The notes under the pieces were generated by a model, which was not told the origin of the DNA, searched no databases, and saw only the letters and a list, made by a program, of their open reading frames with translations. A DNA stretch of 42,797 nt. Origin: Terriglobia bacterium (GTDB lineage: Bacteria; Acidobacteriota; Terriglobia; Terriglobales; Acidobacteriaceae). A program made the translations under genes and the position numbers. This document shows, in pieces, positions 6,954-15,171 of the stretch. Where the stretch lies: contig JAIQFZ010000079.1 in NCBI GenBank assembly GCA_020073015.1, positions 1 to 42,797 on the forward strand. Direction: 5' to 3'. How positions within the stretch are numbered: position 1 is the first letter of the stretch; every line of letters starts with the position of its first letter.

Positions 6954-8984
6954 ATGGCTTCCAATCAGGAAGAGGAAGTATTAGGCAAAGCGTACGACGG
7001 CCGGCTGATGCGGCGGTTGCTCACCTACCTGCGTCCCTACAAATGGCACGTGATGGTGGCGCTTGCGGCCATCATCCTGAAGTCGGTAGCCGACGTGCTC
7101 GGCCCCTTCCTCACTAAAATCGCGATCGACAAGTACCTAGCCAAGGCGCCCAACTCGCATTCCTGGCTCGGCGACCACCTCAGCGACACAGCTCTCACCG
7201 GCATCGCGCAAATCGGAGGCCTCTACATCGGCCTGCTGCTGTTCACCTTCGCGCTCGAATTCGTCCAAACCTACCTGATGCAGTGGACCGGACAGAAAGT
7301 CATGTTCGATCTCCGCAAGCAGATCTTCCGTCACCTGCAGTTCATGCACGTCGGCTTCTTCGATAAAAATCCCGTCGGACGCCTCGTCACCCGCGTCACC
7401 ACCGACGTGGACGCGCTCAACGAAATGTTCACCGCCGGCGTCGTCTCGATCTTCGAAGACGTCTTCGTGCTCTTCTTCATTCTCGCCATCATGCTCGACA
7501 TGAACTGGAAGCTCGCGCTGATCACCTTCGCCGTGCTTCCGCTCATCGTGTACGCGACCAAAATCTTCCGCGACAAGGTGCGCGATTCCTACCGGCGCAT
7601 CCGCACCGCGATCGCCCGCATCAATTCGTTCCTGCAGGAATCGGTCTCCGGCATGCTGGTGCTGCAACTGTTTAACCGCGAGAAACGCGCCTTCCGCCAG
7701 TTCTCCGACATCAACGCCTCGCACATGGAGGCGTTCAAAGACGCCATCATGGCCTACGCGGTCTACTACCCGGTGGTCGAAGTTCTGTCGTCGATTGCAG
7801 TGGCGGCCATCATCTGGTTCGGCGGAAATGGAATCATCCAGTACCTGGGCGCCGCGAGCGTGGCCATTGGATTCTCCAAGAAGAGCCTCCTCACCTTTCA
7901 CCTCGTGCCCATCGTGCAGAATGTGATGACGCTCGGCGTGCTGGTCGCCTTCATGCAGTACGCGCAGCGCTTCTTCCGCCCGATCCAGGATCTCAGCGAA
8001 AAGTACAACATCCTGCAGTCGGCCATGGCAGCCGGTGAGCGAGTCTTCAAGCTGCTCGATACAAAAGCAGAAATTACCTCACCCGCCGTAACCAAACAGC
8101 CGCAAGGCCCGGGAAGAATCGAATTCGACCATGTCTGGTTCGCCTACAACGTTCGGGGAGGGACGGGCGCCCCCGCCCGTCCAGGCGAGCCGAGCCCGGC
8201 AGAGGCGGCGGACAAGAGTGTCCGCCCTGCCCCCGATTGGGTCCTGCGCGACGTCAGCTTCGCCCTCGAACCCGGCGAAACTGCCGCTGTCGTCGGCCAC
8301 ACCGGCGCGGGCAAGACCACCCTGATCTCGCTCCTCATGCGCTTCTACGACGTGCAGCAGGGCGCCATCCGCATCGACGGCGTCGATATCAAAGAAATGG
8401 ACCTCGTCGACCTGCGCGCCCGCTTCGGCGTCGTGCTGCAGGACCCGTTCCTGTTCTCGGGTACGGTCGAGGGCAACATCCGCCTCGGCACCACGCGCAT
8501 TCAGGACGAAGATGTCGAGCAAGCCGCCGAAGACGTCAACCTCGCCGACTTCATCCGCACGCTCCCCGGAGGCTTCAAAGAAGAAGTCCGTGAACGCGGT
8601 TCCACGCTCTCGACCGGCCAGAAGCAGCTCATTTCATTTGCGCGAGCCTTGGCGCACGATCCCAAGATCCTGATCCTCGACGAAGCCACCTCCAGCGTCG
8701 ATACCGAAACCGAATTCCGGCTCCGCGACGCGCTCAGCCGCATGGTCGAAGGCCGCACCTCGTTGATCATCGCCCATCGCCTGTCGACGATCCAGCGCGC
8801 CGACAAGATCATCGTGATGCACAAAGGCCAGGTCCGCGAAATGGGCTCGCACCAGCAACTGCTAGCCCAGCGCGGGATTTACTACAAGCTCTACCAATTG
8901 CAGTACAAAGACCAGGAAATCAATGTGGCGCGGGCGCCCTCGCCCGCGAACGCCCCTCAAGTCGCAGTGCGCGGCGACGATTAG
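6954..8984 (+). CDS. ABC exporter, fused permease and ATPase (MsbA/MdlB type)
   Basis: Type IV ABC half-transporter of 676 residues. The six-helix membrane domain covers about residues 20-340 (RPYKWHV... to QYAQRFFRPI). The ATPase follows with Walker A GHTGAGKTT near residue 450, Q-loop LQDPFLFSG, signature LSTGQKQ near 552 and Walker B ILILDEATSSVD, all intact. It should work as a homo- or heterodimer exporting a lipid, peptide or drug. Between the first ATPase strand (FDHVWFAYN) and WVLRDVSF sits a roughly 28-residue Gly/Ala/Pro insert (399-427) encoded by palindromic repeat DNA. The C-terminal tail also contains a hairpin element. Confidence 0.92.
   Translation: MASNQEEEVLGKAYDGRLMRRLLTYLRPYKWHVMVALAAIILKSVADVLGPFLTKIAIDKYLAKAPNSHSWLGDHLSDTALTGIAQIGGLYIGLLLFTFALEFVQTYLMQWTGQKVMFDLRKQIFRHLQFMHVGFFDKNPVGRLVTRVTTDVDALNEMFTAGVVSIFEDVFVLFFILAIMLDMNWKLALITFAVLPLIVYATKIFRDKVRDSYRRIRTAIARINSFLQESVSGMLVLQLFNREKRAFRQFSDINASHMEAFKDAIMAYAVYYPVVEVLSSIAVAAIIWFGGNGIIQYLGAASVAIGFSKKSLLTFHLVPIVQNVMTLGVLVAFMQYAQRFFRPIQDLSEKYNILQSAMAAGERVFKLLDTKAEITSPAVTKQPQGPGRIEFDHVWFAYNVRGGTGAPARPGEPSPAEAADKSVRPAPDWVLRDVSFALEPGETAAVVGHTGAGKTTLISLLMRFYDVQQGAIRIDGVDIKEMDLVDLRARFGVVLQDPFLFSGTVEGNIRLGTTRIQDEDVEQAAEDVNLADFIRTLPGGFKEEVRERGSTLSTGQKQLISFARALAHDPKILILDEATSSVDTETEFRLRDALSRMVEGRTSLIIAHRLSTIQRADKIIVMHKGQVREMGSHQQLLAQRGIYYKLYQLQYKDQEINVARAPSPANAPQVAVRGDD
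8160..8226. repeat. Double-hairpin palindromic element, in frame inside the ABC exporter gene
   Basis: Hairpin one is GGGACGGGCG...CGCCCGTCC at 8160-8182. Hairpin two is GGCGGACA-AGAG-TGTCCGCC at 8207-8226, a perfect 8-bp stem. The first hairpin and its flank GTCCAGGC match the intergenic element at 23962 (GTCCAAGC). The second matches the hairpin at 31121 (GCGGACA-GGAA-TGTCCGC). The length and frame preserve the reading frame of the transporter. Confidence 0.8.
8924..8948. repeat. Palindromic element in the 3' end of the ABC exporter gene
   Basis: The 10-mer TGTGGCGCGG leads into a perfect stem CGCGGGCG-CCCT-CGCCCGCG at 8929-8948. The CCCT loop is identical to the one at 23971. The 10-mer recurs in reverse at 25013-25022 and 31135-31144. 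It encodes ARAPSPA near the C-terminus of the exporter. Confidence 0.7.
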
Positions 8985-9055
8985 CCCCAACTCGAACGGG
9001 GCATCGCTGAGAACCAGCGGTCGGAACGCAGTCTGATGGCAGGATTGTGCCGGAA

Positions 9056-9132
9056 TGGCGACCCCGGAGGGAGTCGAACCCCCAACCCTCAGATCCGAAG
9101 TCTGATGCTCTATCCAGTTGAGCTACGGGGCC
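9056..9132 (-). tRNA. tRNA-Arg (anticodon UCG)
   Basis: The minus strand folds as a full cloverleaf. The acceptor stem GGCCCCG pairs with CGGGGTC, the discriminator is G and CCA is encoded at 9058-9056. The T-arm is GGGGGTTCGACTCCC. The anticodon arm TCAGA-CTTCGGA-TCTGA gives anticodon TCG (reads CGA). No strong promoter is visible upstream. Confidence 0.96.
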
Positions 9133-9286
9133 GTCCGCCTGTAAACACACTGCGCAAACCGCCGGGCCTTAACCCTCATGGCGAACCTGCGGGGTCGATT
9201 CTACACCCCCGCGCCACTCCGTCTGTGACTTGTGTGAGAAGGCGATTTTTCGCCAACCAACGGCGATCACGTATAACATCTCAGCC

Positions 9287-9691
9287 ATGAGAGCCAGCAG
9301 TCGAGTGAGGCAGGTCTTCATCTTTTTACTGATCCTTGATTTCTCACTGGGCATTGCTTGCAGAAAGAGCTTCCCGCGCTCTCGGTTTGTAGCGTTGTAC
9401 GAAGCGGAGCATGAAAACGGAACGGAGACGGTGGAGCTATTTAGCGACGGAACCTACCTGCAGCAATTCAAGGCCAAAGATGGAATCGAATCAACCTCGT
9501 CAGGAACGTGGGAGCTTTCGATCGATCACCAGACACAGGCAATCTTAGTCCACAGTTTCACGCTGCACTTTCCAGGCCATCCCACTACACCGACTGACCG
9601 GACCCTCGAAGTCTACGAAGACTACGGGCTGATGCGACTCTACGTGAGTCGCCAGCCAAGGCAGTTCTACTTGGAACTACCGCGTAAGTGA
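9287..9691 (+). CDS. Small hypothetical lipoprotein
   Basis: A protein of 134 residues when started at ATG 9287. It has a basic N-terminus, a hydrophobic stretch (VFIFLLILDFSLGIA) and a cysteine at residue 25, where GIAC could serve as a weak lipobox. The mature part contains a beta-rich repeat pattern (GTETVELFSDGTYLQQF, SGTWEL) like small lipocalin-type or META-like domains, but I cannot assign a family. It stands alone between tRNA-Arg and lpxB. Confidence 0.7.
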   Translation: MRASSRVRQVFIFLLILDFSLGIACRKSFPRSRFVALYEAEHENGTETVELFSDGTYLQQFKAKDGIESTSSGTWELSIDHQTQAILVHSFTLHFPGHPTTPTDRTLEVYEDYGLMRLYVSRQPRQFYLELPRK

Positions 9692-9790
9692 GCACGCTTA
9701 GAGAAAACAGCCATTTCACCAATTGATCGGCCGGTAACAATGCGACCAGCGGCCGAACCGTGAGACCGCTCCCACCTTTACAATGCTTTC

Positions 9791-10960
9791 TTGCGCATCC
9801 TGATCTCAGCAGGCGAAGCTTCCGGTGAAATGTACGGCGCGCAGTTGATCGAAGCGCTGCGGCGGGCTGCGGAGCTTCGCTCCGCTGGGCGGACGGGGGC
9901 GTCCGCCCCTACGCAAGCCGTGCCGCTTCAATTCTTCGGCGCCGGCGGAGAGCGCATGCGTGCTGCCGGCTGCGACGTCATCATCGACGCCAAAGACCTC
10001 GCCGTCGTCGGCATCACCGAAATCGTCAGCCATCTCCCGAAAATCCTCGGTCTCTACAAAAAGCTCATCCGCGCCGCCGACGACCGCCACCCCACGCTCG
10101 CCATCGTCATCGACGCGCCCGCCTTCAACTGGCGCATAGCCCGGCAGATGCGCAAGCGCCGCATTCCCGTCGTCTACTACGTCTGCCCGCAGTTCTGGGC
10201 CTGGCGACAGGGACGCGTGAAGCTCCTGCGCAAATACGTCAACAAGGCGCTAGTGATTTTCCCCTTCGAAGAAAAGTTCTACCGCGATCGCGGCGTCGAC
10301 GCGGCCTTCGTGGGCCATCCGCTCGCCGATCTGCCCGCGCCTGCCATCACCCGCGCAGCCTATGCCGCCGAGCACGCGCTCGACGCCGCCAAGCACTGGA
10401 TCACCCTCATGCCCGGCAGCCGCCGTAAAGAAGTCCGCATGAATCTGCCGACCATCCTCGAAGCCGCCGACCGCCTCGGCGCAAGCTACGAATTTCTGCT
10501 GCCGGTAGCGCGCACGCTCGAACCTGCGTTTCTGAAGCTGCTGATCGGCGATCGCAAAATTCGCCTGGTCCCCGAATCCCTCCCCGCGCTCCACCACTCC
10601 CGCGCCGGAATCGTCGCCAGCGGCACCGCCACCGTCGAAGCCGCCCTGATGGGCACACCCTTCGTCATGGTCTACCGCGTCTCGCCCTTGACCTACGCAA
10701 TCGGCAAGCCCCGCATCAAGGTTCCTCACTACGCCATGGTCAACCTGATTGCCGGCGAAGAAATCGTCCCCGAACTCGTACAGCACAAGTTCACCGCCGA
10801 GAACATCGGCGCCGAGTTGGGCAAGATCATCCCCGACGGCCCCTCACGGGAAAAAATGATGCGAGGTCTAACATCAGTGCGAGAAAAGCTGAAGAAGCCG
10901 GAGGGCGCCCAACGCCCTGCCGAGTGCGCTGCCCAGATCATCCTGGACATGCTGAAATAG
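9791..10960 (+). CDS. lpxB: Lipid-A-disaccharide synthase LpxB, carrying in-frame palindromic inserts
   Basis: LpxB condenses UDP-2,3-diacylglucosamine with lipid X to form the lipid A disaccharide at the inner membrane. The family signatures are clear: SAGEASGEMYGA at the N-terminus, IDAPAFNWRIARQ, YYVCPQFWAWRQGR, LMPGSRRKEV, SGTATVEAAL and PFVMVYR. The length is 389 residues. Residues 25-42 (a stretch containing LRSAGRTGASAP) are extra relative to the family and are encoded by two adjacent hairpins. A third small hairpin lies in the C-terminal codons. The start is TTG 9791, as no in-frame ATG lies upstream. The gene indicates an organism making lipid A. Confidence 0.93.
   Translation: MRILISAGEASGEMYGAQLIEALRRAAELRSAGRTGASAPTQAVPLQFFGAGGERMRAAGCDVIIDAKDLAVVGITEIVSHLPKILGLYKKLIRAADDRHPTLAIVIDAPAFNWRIARQMRKRRIPVVYYVCPQFWAWRQGRVKLLRKYVNKALVIFPFEEKFYRDRGVDAAFVGHPLADLPAPAITRAAYAAEHALDAAKHWITLMPGSRRKEVRMNLPTILEAADRLGASYEFLLPVARTLEPAFLKLLIGDRKIRLVPESLPALHHSRAGIVASGTATVEAALMGTPFVMVYRVSPLTYAIGKPRIKVPHYAMVNLIAGEEIVPELVQHKFTAENIGAELGKIIPDGPSREKMMRGLTSVREKLKKPEGAQRPAECAAQIILDMLK
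9869..9908. repeat. Double-hairpin palindromic element, in frame inside lpxB
   Basis: GCGGAGC-TTC-GCTCCGC at 9869-9885 (7-bp stem) is followed directly by GGGCGGAC-GGGGGC-GTCCGCCC at 9887-9908 (8-bp stem). The two-hairpin layout with a TTC loop in the first is the same as at 21135-21174. It is translated in the lpxB frame. Confidence 0.8.
10902..10918. repeat. Short palindromic element near the 3' end of lpxB
   Basis: AGGGCG-CCCAA-CGCCCT forms a perfect 6-bp stem inside lpxB codons encoding EGAQRP. It is probably a second, smaller insertion of the same repeat class. Confidence 0.5.
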
Positions 10961-10981
10961 CGGATTTCGTTCCTGCCCAAA

Positions 10982-11008
10982 CTCCGCGCCCTCCGCGAAC
11001 TCTGCGGT
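10982..11008. repeat. Single arm of the CCACAGAGG-type dispersed repeat
   Basis: The intergenic stretch CTCCGCGCCCTCCGCGAACTCTGCGGT reads in reverse complement as an ACCGCAGAG...GCGGAG pattern. It resembles one arm of the long hairpin at 35952-36026 (ACCACAGAGG...CACAGAGG). Only one arm is seen. Confidence 0.4.
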
Positions 11009-11093
11009 AAAAAAGTTGTAACCCTTGTCCTCCCAGCATCTTTTGCGGGAGAATTAACATCTTACGAAGTGTCGTGCTCCCAGGAGAATCTAC

Positions 11094-13103
11094 TTGACGC
11101 TCTTCCACTCTCGACCCCTGCGTCGGGCGCTCTATTTGTTTCTGATTTTCTCGCCTTCCTACATTGCGTCGCGCCCCGCGCTTGCGGCTGAGAAACCTCG
11201 CCTGCGCGTCGAGGACTACCAAATTGAGGCCGAACTCCTGCCCCAGACCCACAAGATCACGGCGCGCGCCACCGTCAAAGTCACCGCGCTCGACGATCTC
11301 AGCGTCGCCACATTTCAGTTGAACAACGGCCTTCGCATCACCAAGGTGACCGACGCCAACAACAAGCCGCTTACGCCCGAGCGCAACACGCAGGATTCCA
11401 GCGTGCGCTTCGGCCTCACCAGCGGCCTCGCCAAGAACGCCAGCACCTCGTTCACCTTCGAATACGAAGGCACGCTCGAAACCGCCGACGACAGCCCGGT
11501 GCAGGGCCTTAAGCTCGCCTACATCGGCCCCGACACCAGCTATCTGCTGTACTCCGGCCTCTGGTTCCCGATCGCGGGCTACGGCACGAATCGCTTCACT
11601 TCGACCATCAGCATCACTGTCCCGGCGCACATGATCGTCATCGGCAGCGGGAAACAGCCGCCGAGCGCCGCGGCCACCCGGAAGCCCGAGGTCGCAAACT
11701 CCAAGACCTTCACCTTTTCCTGGGACAAGCCCAGTTTCCCCGGCACGATCATCGCCGGCACGTTTCAGGAGTTCAAGAGCGACGAGGCTGGCCTCGATCT
11801 GCACGTGTTCTTCAAGCCCACACACAAGGACCTGGGCGCTGAATATGCCTCGACGGCCGTCAAGGAGTTCACCTACTTTGTCACGCAGTACGGCAACGCT
11901 CCTTCGACGACCCTGAAGATCGTCGAGCTTCCCGATGACACCGTGCCCTCGGCGTGGGCGCCGGAAATCGCGGCCATCGCGGGTCGTGCCCTCACGGAAA
12001 AAATCAACTACCGCCTGCTCGCCAACACCATCGCGCACCAGTGGTGGGGCGTATCGGTCAGTCCTGCTACGAAAGACGATTGGTGGATCAGCGACGGCTT
12101 CTCGCGCTACTCCGAGGCGCGCTACGTCGAAAGCGCCGCCGGACGCGCCGGCCTTGAGGAAATGGTGAAGGACATGTCGGTAGGAGCGCTCGCCTACGAC
12201 AGCGTGCCTCTTTCCAGCGCCGCCAAGCTCGATTATTTCTCGCCTGAATTCCAGTCGCTCGTGACTGACAAGGGAGCGATGATCCTGCACATGCTGCGCT
12301 GGGTGCTCGGAGAGGACAAGTACCTGAAGGTGATGCGGGACTTCGCGACCAAGTTCGGCGGTAAACCCGCTTCCACCGACGACTTCCGCGCGCTCGTCGA
12401 GCAGGTGTACGGCGACAAGCTCACCTGGTTCTTCTCCCAGTGGATGGACTCGACTAGCGCTCCCGAGTTCAAGACCAAGTACACCGTGTACCGCTTGGGC
12501 AGCAACAAGGGCTTCCGGGTGGTCGGCGCCATCACCCAGGATCTCGATCTGTTCCGCATGCCGGTCGATCTGCGCATCGATACCGACGGCAAAACCGAAG
12601 AAAAACGCATTGAAGTCGTGGGCACCGATTCACCCTTCACCATCGAGACCTTCGGACGCCCCCGGCGCATCATCGTCGATCCCGATAACCGCGTGCTCAC
12701 CAACTCCGCCGACATCAAACTGCGATCTTCGATCCTGCGCGGACAAGGCCTGATCCAGCAGGGCGATCTCGCCGGCGCACTGAGCGAGTTCAATAAAGCT
12801 CTCGAAGTGAATAAGAACAGTTCGCTCGCACATTACCGCATCGCCGAAGTGTTCTACCTGCAGCGTAACTACCAGGCCGCGGCCAATGCCTATCGCGAGT
12901 CGCTCAACGGCGACGGTGAGCCGCGCTGGACCGAGGTCTGGAGCCACCTGCAACTCGGCAAGATCTTCGACGTCACCGGCCAGCGCGAGCGCGCCGTGAA
13001 CGAATACAGGCAAGCCGTCCAGACCAACGACAACACCCAGGGCGCGCTGGACGAGGCTCGCAAATACCTGCAGAAAGCCTACGAACGCGAGAAGGGGAAT
13101 TAG
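11094..13103 (+). CDS. Secreted M1-peptidase-like protein lacking the zinc site, with a C-terminal TPR region
   Basis: A protein of 669 residues with a signal peptide ending near ALAAE. Residues 40-500 follow the M1 aminopeptidase layout: beta-saddle domain, then AHQWWG, DDWWISDGFSRY and a helical domain. The metal site is broken: the motif HExxH reads Asn311-Thr312-Ile-Ala-His315, and the third ligand Glu in NEGF is Asp334. No GAMEN motif is seen. Residues about 545-665 form two or three TPR-like helix pairs (ALSEFNKALEVNKNSSLAHY, YQAAANAYRESL). It is probably a non-catalytic periplasmic scaffold. TTG start with AGGAG at 11082-11086. The stop codon lies inside a heptamer array. Confidence 0.85.
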   Translation: MTLFHSRPLRRALYLFLIFSPSYIASRPALAAEKPRLRVEDYQIEAELLPQTHKITARATVKVTALDDLSVATFQLNNGLRITKVTDANNKPLTPERNTQDSSVRFGLTSGLAKNASTSFTFEYEGTLETADDSPVQGLKLAYIGPDTSYLLYSGLWFPIAGYGTNRFTSTISITVPAHMIVIGSGKQPPSAAATRKPEVANSKTFTFSWDKPSFPGTIIAGTFQEFKSDEAGLDLHVFFKPTHKDLGAEYASTAVKEFTYFVTQYGNAPSTTLKIVELPDDTVPSAWAPEIAAIAGRALTEKINYRLLANTIAHQWWGVSVSPATKDDWWISDGFSRYSEARYVESAAGRAGLEEMVKDMSVGALAYDSVPLSSAAKLDYFSPEFQSLVTDKGAMILHMLRWVLGEDKYLKVMRDFATKFGGKPASTDDFRALVEQVYGDKLTWFFSQWMDSTSAPEFKTKYTVYRLGSNKGFRVVGAITQDLDLFRMPVDLRIDTDGKTEEKRIEVVGTDSPFTIETFGRPRRIIVDPDNRVLTNSADIKLRSSILRGQGLIQQGDLAGALSEFNKALEVNKNSSLAHYRIAEVFYLQRNYQAAANAYRESLNGDGEPRWTEVWSHLQLGKIFDVTGQRERAVNEYRQAVQTNDNTQGALDEARKYLQKAYEREKGN

Positions 13104-13144
13104 CTCGTAGCTCGTAGCTCGTAACCTCTTGGGTCTCAGGTCTC
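13102..13144. repeat. Heptamer tandem array overlapping a stop codon
   Basis: AGCTCGT is repeated three times exactly at 13102-13122, beginning within the TAG stop of the M1-like gene. A second short run, GGGTCTC then AGGTCTC, follows at 13131-13144. The rest of the 13104-13373 gap holds only the 13205 dispersed repeat. Confidence 0.75.
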
Positions 13145-13204
13145 AGGATGTGCGATTGTGACGGAGGTGAACGGGTTGCCCGTCCCATCATCTCCCGACA
13201 CTCG

Positions 13205-13232
13205 GTCATCCTGAGCGAAGCGAAGGACCTAC
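13205..13232. repeat. Interspersed GTCATCCTGAGCGAAGCGAAGGACCT repeat
   Basis: It shares the GTCATyCTGAGCGaAGCGAAG skeleton and GGACCT end with copies at 3696-3779 and 40108-40168. It is short and intergenic. A weak inverted relation between its halves (CCTGAGC/GCGAAGG) is present. Confidence 0.55.
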
Positions 13233-13373
13233 GCATTCGTTCGCACATTCCCTCAATCCGCGCAAGCAACGAAGCAGACCCCATGGGATTCTTGACTAGC
13301 AACTGGCAGCCAGCGACTCTTTCCTGTTTTGCGCTTTTGCGTCGGATGGGATTCGTGGTAGGATAATAGTAGT

Positions 13374-13607
13374 ATGAAGGAAAAGACTTCCATCACACTT
13401 TCACCCGACGTCCTCGCCGGCATCGACCGGCTGGCGGGATCAAAGCGCTCGCGTTCGGCCGTCATCGAGCACGCCCTGCGCCGCTACTTGAGCGAACACG
13501 CGCGCATGCGGATCCAGGCCCGCGATCTCGAGCAACTCAATCGTGCGGCCGACGAACTCAATGCCGAAGTGGCCGAAGTGCTCGACTACCAGATCACCGA
13601 GGGCTGA
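13374..13607 (+). CDS. Ribbon-helix-helix antitoxin (CopG/MazE-like)
   Basis: A protein of 77 residues. The N-terminal ribbon-helix-helix is plain: [19 protein letters not shown] followed by [16 protein letters not shown]. This should dimerise and bind operator DNA. The charged helical C-terminus ([18 protein letters not shown]) would wrap the toxin. The MazF-like gene follows after seven bases, the standard antitoxin-toxin order, and the pair would autoregulate. Bases GGATAATAG upstream could contain a -10 element. Confidence 0.88.
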   Translation: MKEKTSITLSPDVLAGIDRLAGSKRSRSAVIEHALRRYLSEHARMRIQARDLEQLNRAADELNAEVAEVLDYQITEG

Positions 13608-13614
13608 CCGGCCA

Positions 13615-13938
13615 ATGCGACGCGGCGACCTCTATCGCGTTTCCAAGCCTGGTGGCGATCCCAAAAGTTCACGCGTATTTGTAGTTGTCAGCCGTCAGGT
13701 GCTGCTCGATTCCCGTTTTTCAAGCGCGATCTGCGCCCCGATCTTTTCCAGTGGTCACGGACTCTCGACGCAGGTGGCCGTAGGTATCGAAGAGGGATTG
13801 AAGCACGATAGTTGGATCATGTGCGACAACCTGGTTTCGCTGCGCAAGGCAGATTTGACGCAGTTTATCGGCACCCTTCCGGCCACTAAACTCGCCGAGT
13901 TGAACCGGGCTCTGAGGATGGCGCTCGATCTGGACTAA
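13615..13938 (+). CDS. MazF/PemK-family toxin
   Basis: A protein of 107 residues starting MRRGDLYRV, the usual MazF/PemK beginning (R-G-D-L/I-Y/W). The fold pattern continues with [22 protein letters not shown] and a C-terminal helix of the form [20 protein letters not shown]. MazF enzymes are endoribonucleases that cut mRNA at short sequences; the target site cannot be predicted here. The start ATG 13615 gives the family-typical N-terminus; a longer frame exists upstream but overlaps the antitoxin. It is co-transcribed with the RHH gene. Confidence 0.88.
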   Translation: MRRGDLYRVSKPGGDPKSSRVFVVVSRQVLLDSRFSSAICAPIFSSGHGLSTQVAVGIEEGLKHDSWIMCDNLVSLRKADLTQFIGTLPATKLAELNRALRMALDLD

Positions 13939-13941
13939 GCC

Positions 13942-14496
13942 CTACCCCGCCGCCCCCTTGAATCCCTTGCGCCGCTGCTCGCTGTAGCGGTGCAGAGCAT
14001 CCTCGATGATCGGATACGCCTCCGTCGCGGGGCGGATCTCGTCCACCTCGACCGACTTCGCTTCCAGTTGCTTGTAGTCCTGAAAGAAGCGGCGCAGCAT
14101 GATGAGCCGGTGCGGTGGCATCTCCGCGGCCTCGCGATAGGAGTTGAATTCCGGGTCTTCGGTCGCGATCGCGATGATCTTGTGGTCCTTCTTGCCGGAA
14201 TCGATCATCGTCATGAGCCCGATCGCGCGCGCGTGGATGATGGTCAGCGGAACCACCGTCTCCTGGCACAACACGAGCACATCGAGCGGGTCATCGTCCT
14301 CGGCGAGGGTCTGTGGGATGAAGCCATAGTTGGCTGGATAGTAAACAGCCGAATAGAGAATGCGATCGAGTTTGATGAGGCCGCTGGTTTTGTCGAGTTC
14401 ATACTTCACGCTCGACCCGAAGGGAATCTCGACCACTGTGTTGAATTCCTGCGGGAGCTTGCTGCCGGGGGTAACGTCGTGCCAGGGATGGATCAT
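13942..14496 (-). CDS. ppa: Inorganic pyrophosphatase, family I
   Basis: Hydrolyses pyrophosphate to two phosphates in the cytosol, pulling biosynthetic reactions forward. Family I signatures are present: VEIPFGSSVKYELDK, YPANYGFIPQT and the metal-binding DDDPLDVLVL. The start at ATG 14496 (MIHPWHDV) gives 184 residues, close to the usual 175-180; an in-frame ATG at 14544 would add 16 residues without a ribosome site. The gene converges with mazF, separated by only three bases between stop codons. Confidence 0.95.
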   Translation of the reverse strand: MIHPWHDVTPGSKLPQEFNTVVEIPFGSSVKYELDKTSGLIKLDRILYSAVYYPANYGFIPQTLAEDDDPLDVLVLCQETVVPLTIIHARAIGLMTMIDSGKKDHKIIAIATEDPEFNSYREAAEMPPHRLIMLRRFFQDYKQLEAKSVEVDEIRPATEAYPIIEDALHRYSEQRRKGFKGAAG

Positions 14497-14674
14497 GGTT
14501 ACGGCCTGCCTTTGTGATTCCGACGGACGCCACTGATTAGGCATTGTAAATGCAACAGGATAGCCAAGAGGTGGCGCAAACGTGTTGCTCTGGGGTGGGG
14601 AGGTTCAGAATTCTGGGCATCTTGACCCCAGCCCGGAGCAGCGCGTACAGTTTTTAGTCAGGGTGAGGTATTGT

Positions 14675-15160
14675 ATGTCGAGTGAAACCAGCAAGTATCT
14701 GAAATTTGGCGCGGTGACCGTATTGATTTTGGTCTCACTCGGCTACCTGGCATACACCGGTGTCGAGGACAGCAAGAGCTATTACGTCACCATCAAGGAA
14801 CTGAACGGGATGGGCGACCGCGCCTACTCCAAGCGCCTGCGCGTGGCCGGCAACGTGGTGCCCGGCTCGATCAAGCGCTCCGGCACTCGCGTGGACTTCC
14901 TTTTGAAGGAGCAGGATCTCACGCTGCCGGTTTCCTACACCGGGACGGAAGCTCCTCCTGACACTTTCAAGGACGACTCCCAAGCCCTGGCCGATGGCAG
15001 TTTCGGACGCGATGGAGTTTTCCACGCCAAGGGACTGCAAGCCAAGTGCGCTTCGAAGTACGCGCCCAAGCCCGGGCAGCCGGGCGTTGCTCCGGCGGCC
15101 GAGCCCGCCAAGAGCGTGACGCAGAACCAGAGTTCCGGTTCGAGCGGGATGGCAAACTAA
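14675..15160 (+). CDS. ccmE: Cytochrome c maturation haem chaperone CcmE, cysteine (CxxxY) type
   Basis: A protein of 161 residues with one N-terminal membrane anchor (about residues 11-28) and the CcmE OB-fold (KRLRVAGNVVPGSI, VDFLLKE, LPVSYTGTEAPPDTF). CcmE carries haem covalently in the periplasm on its way to apocytochromes. The usual haem-binding HxxxY is here Cys125-Ala-Ser-Lys-Tyr129, the variant described for CcmE of Desulfovibrio and archaea. A disordered Pro/Ala/Ser tail follows. The start ATG 14675 has GGGTGAGG upstream. It is the first gene of ccmEABCD, in an order that places the chaperone ahead of the exporter. Confidence 0.9.
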   Translation: MSSETSKYLKFGAVTVLILVSLGYLAYTGVEDSKSYYVTIKELNGMGDRAYSKRLRVAGNVVPGSIKRSGTRVDFLLKEQDLTLPVSYTGTEAPPDTFKDDSQALADGSFGRDGVFHAKGLQAKCASKYAPKPGQPGVAPAAEPAKSVTQNQSSGSSGMAN

Positions 15161-15171
15161 GATCGAACCGA

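Noticed and set aside
8160-8226. Internal terminator inside the ABC exporter gene
   Set aside because: Stems have no T-tract and recur elsewhere with the same flanks, fitting a repeat element better.
9056-9132. tRNA-Arg as integration site of a genomic island
   Set aside because: No integrase, no direct repeat of the tRNA 3' end and no island-like gene content nearby.
10938-12290. Long minus-strand frame (450 codons) opposite the M1-like gene
   Set aside because: Composition and lack of motifs show it is the antisense shadow of the GC-rich M1-like gene; no ribosome site or family match.
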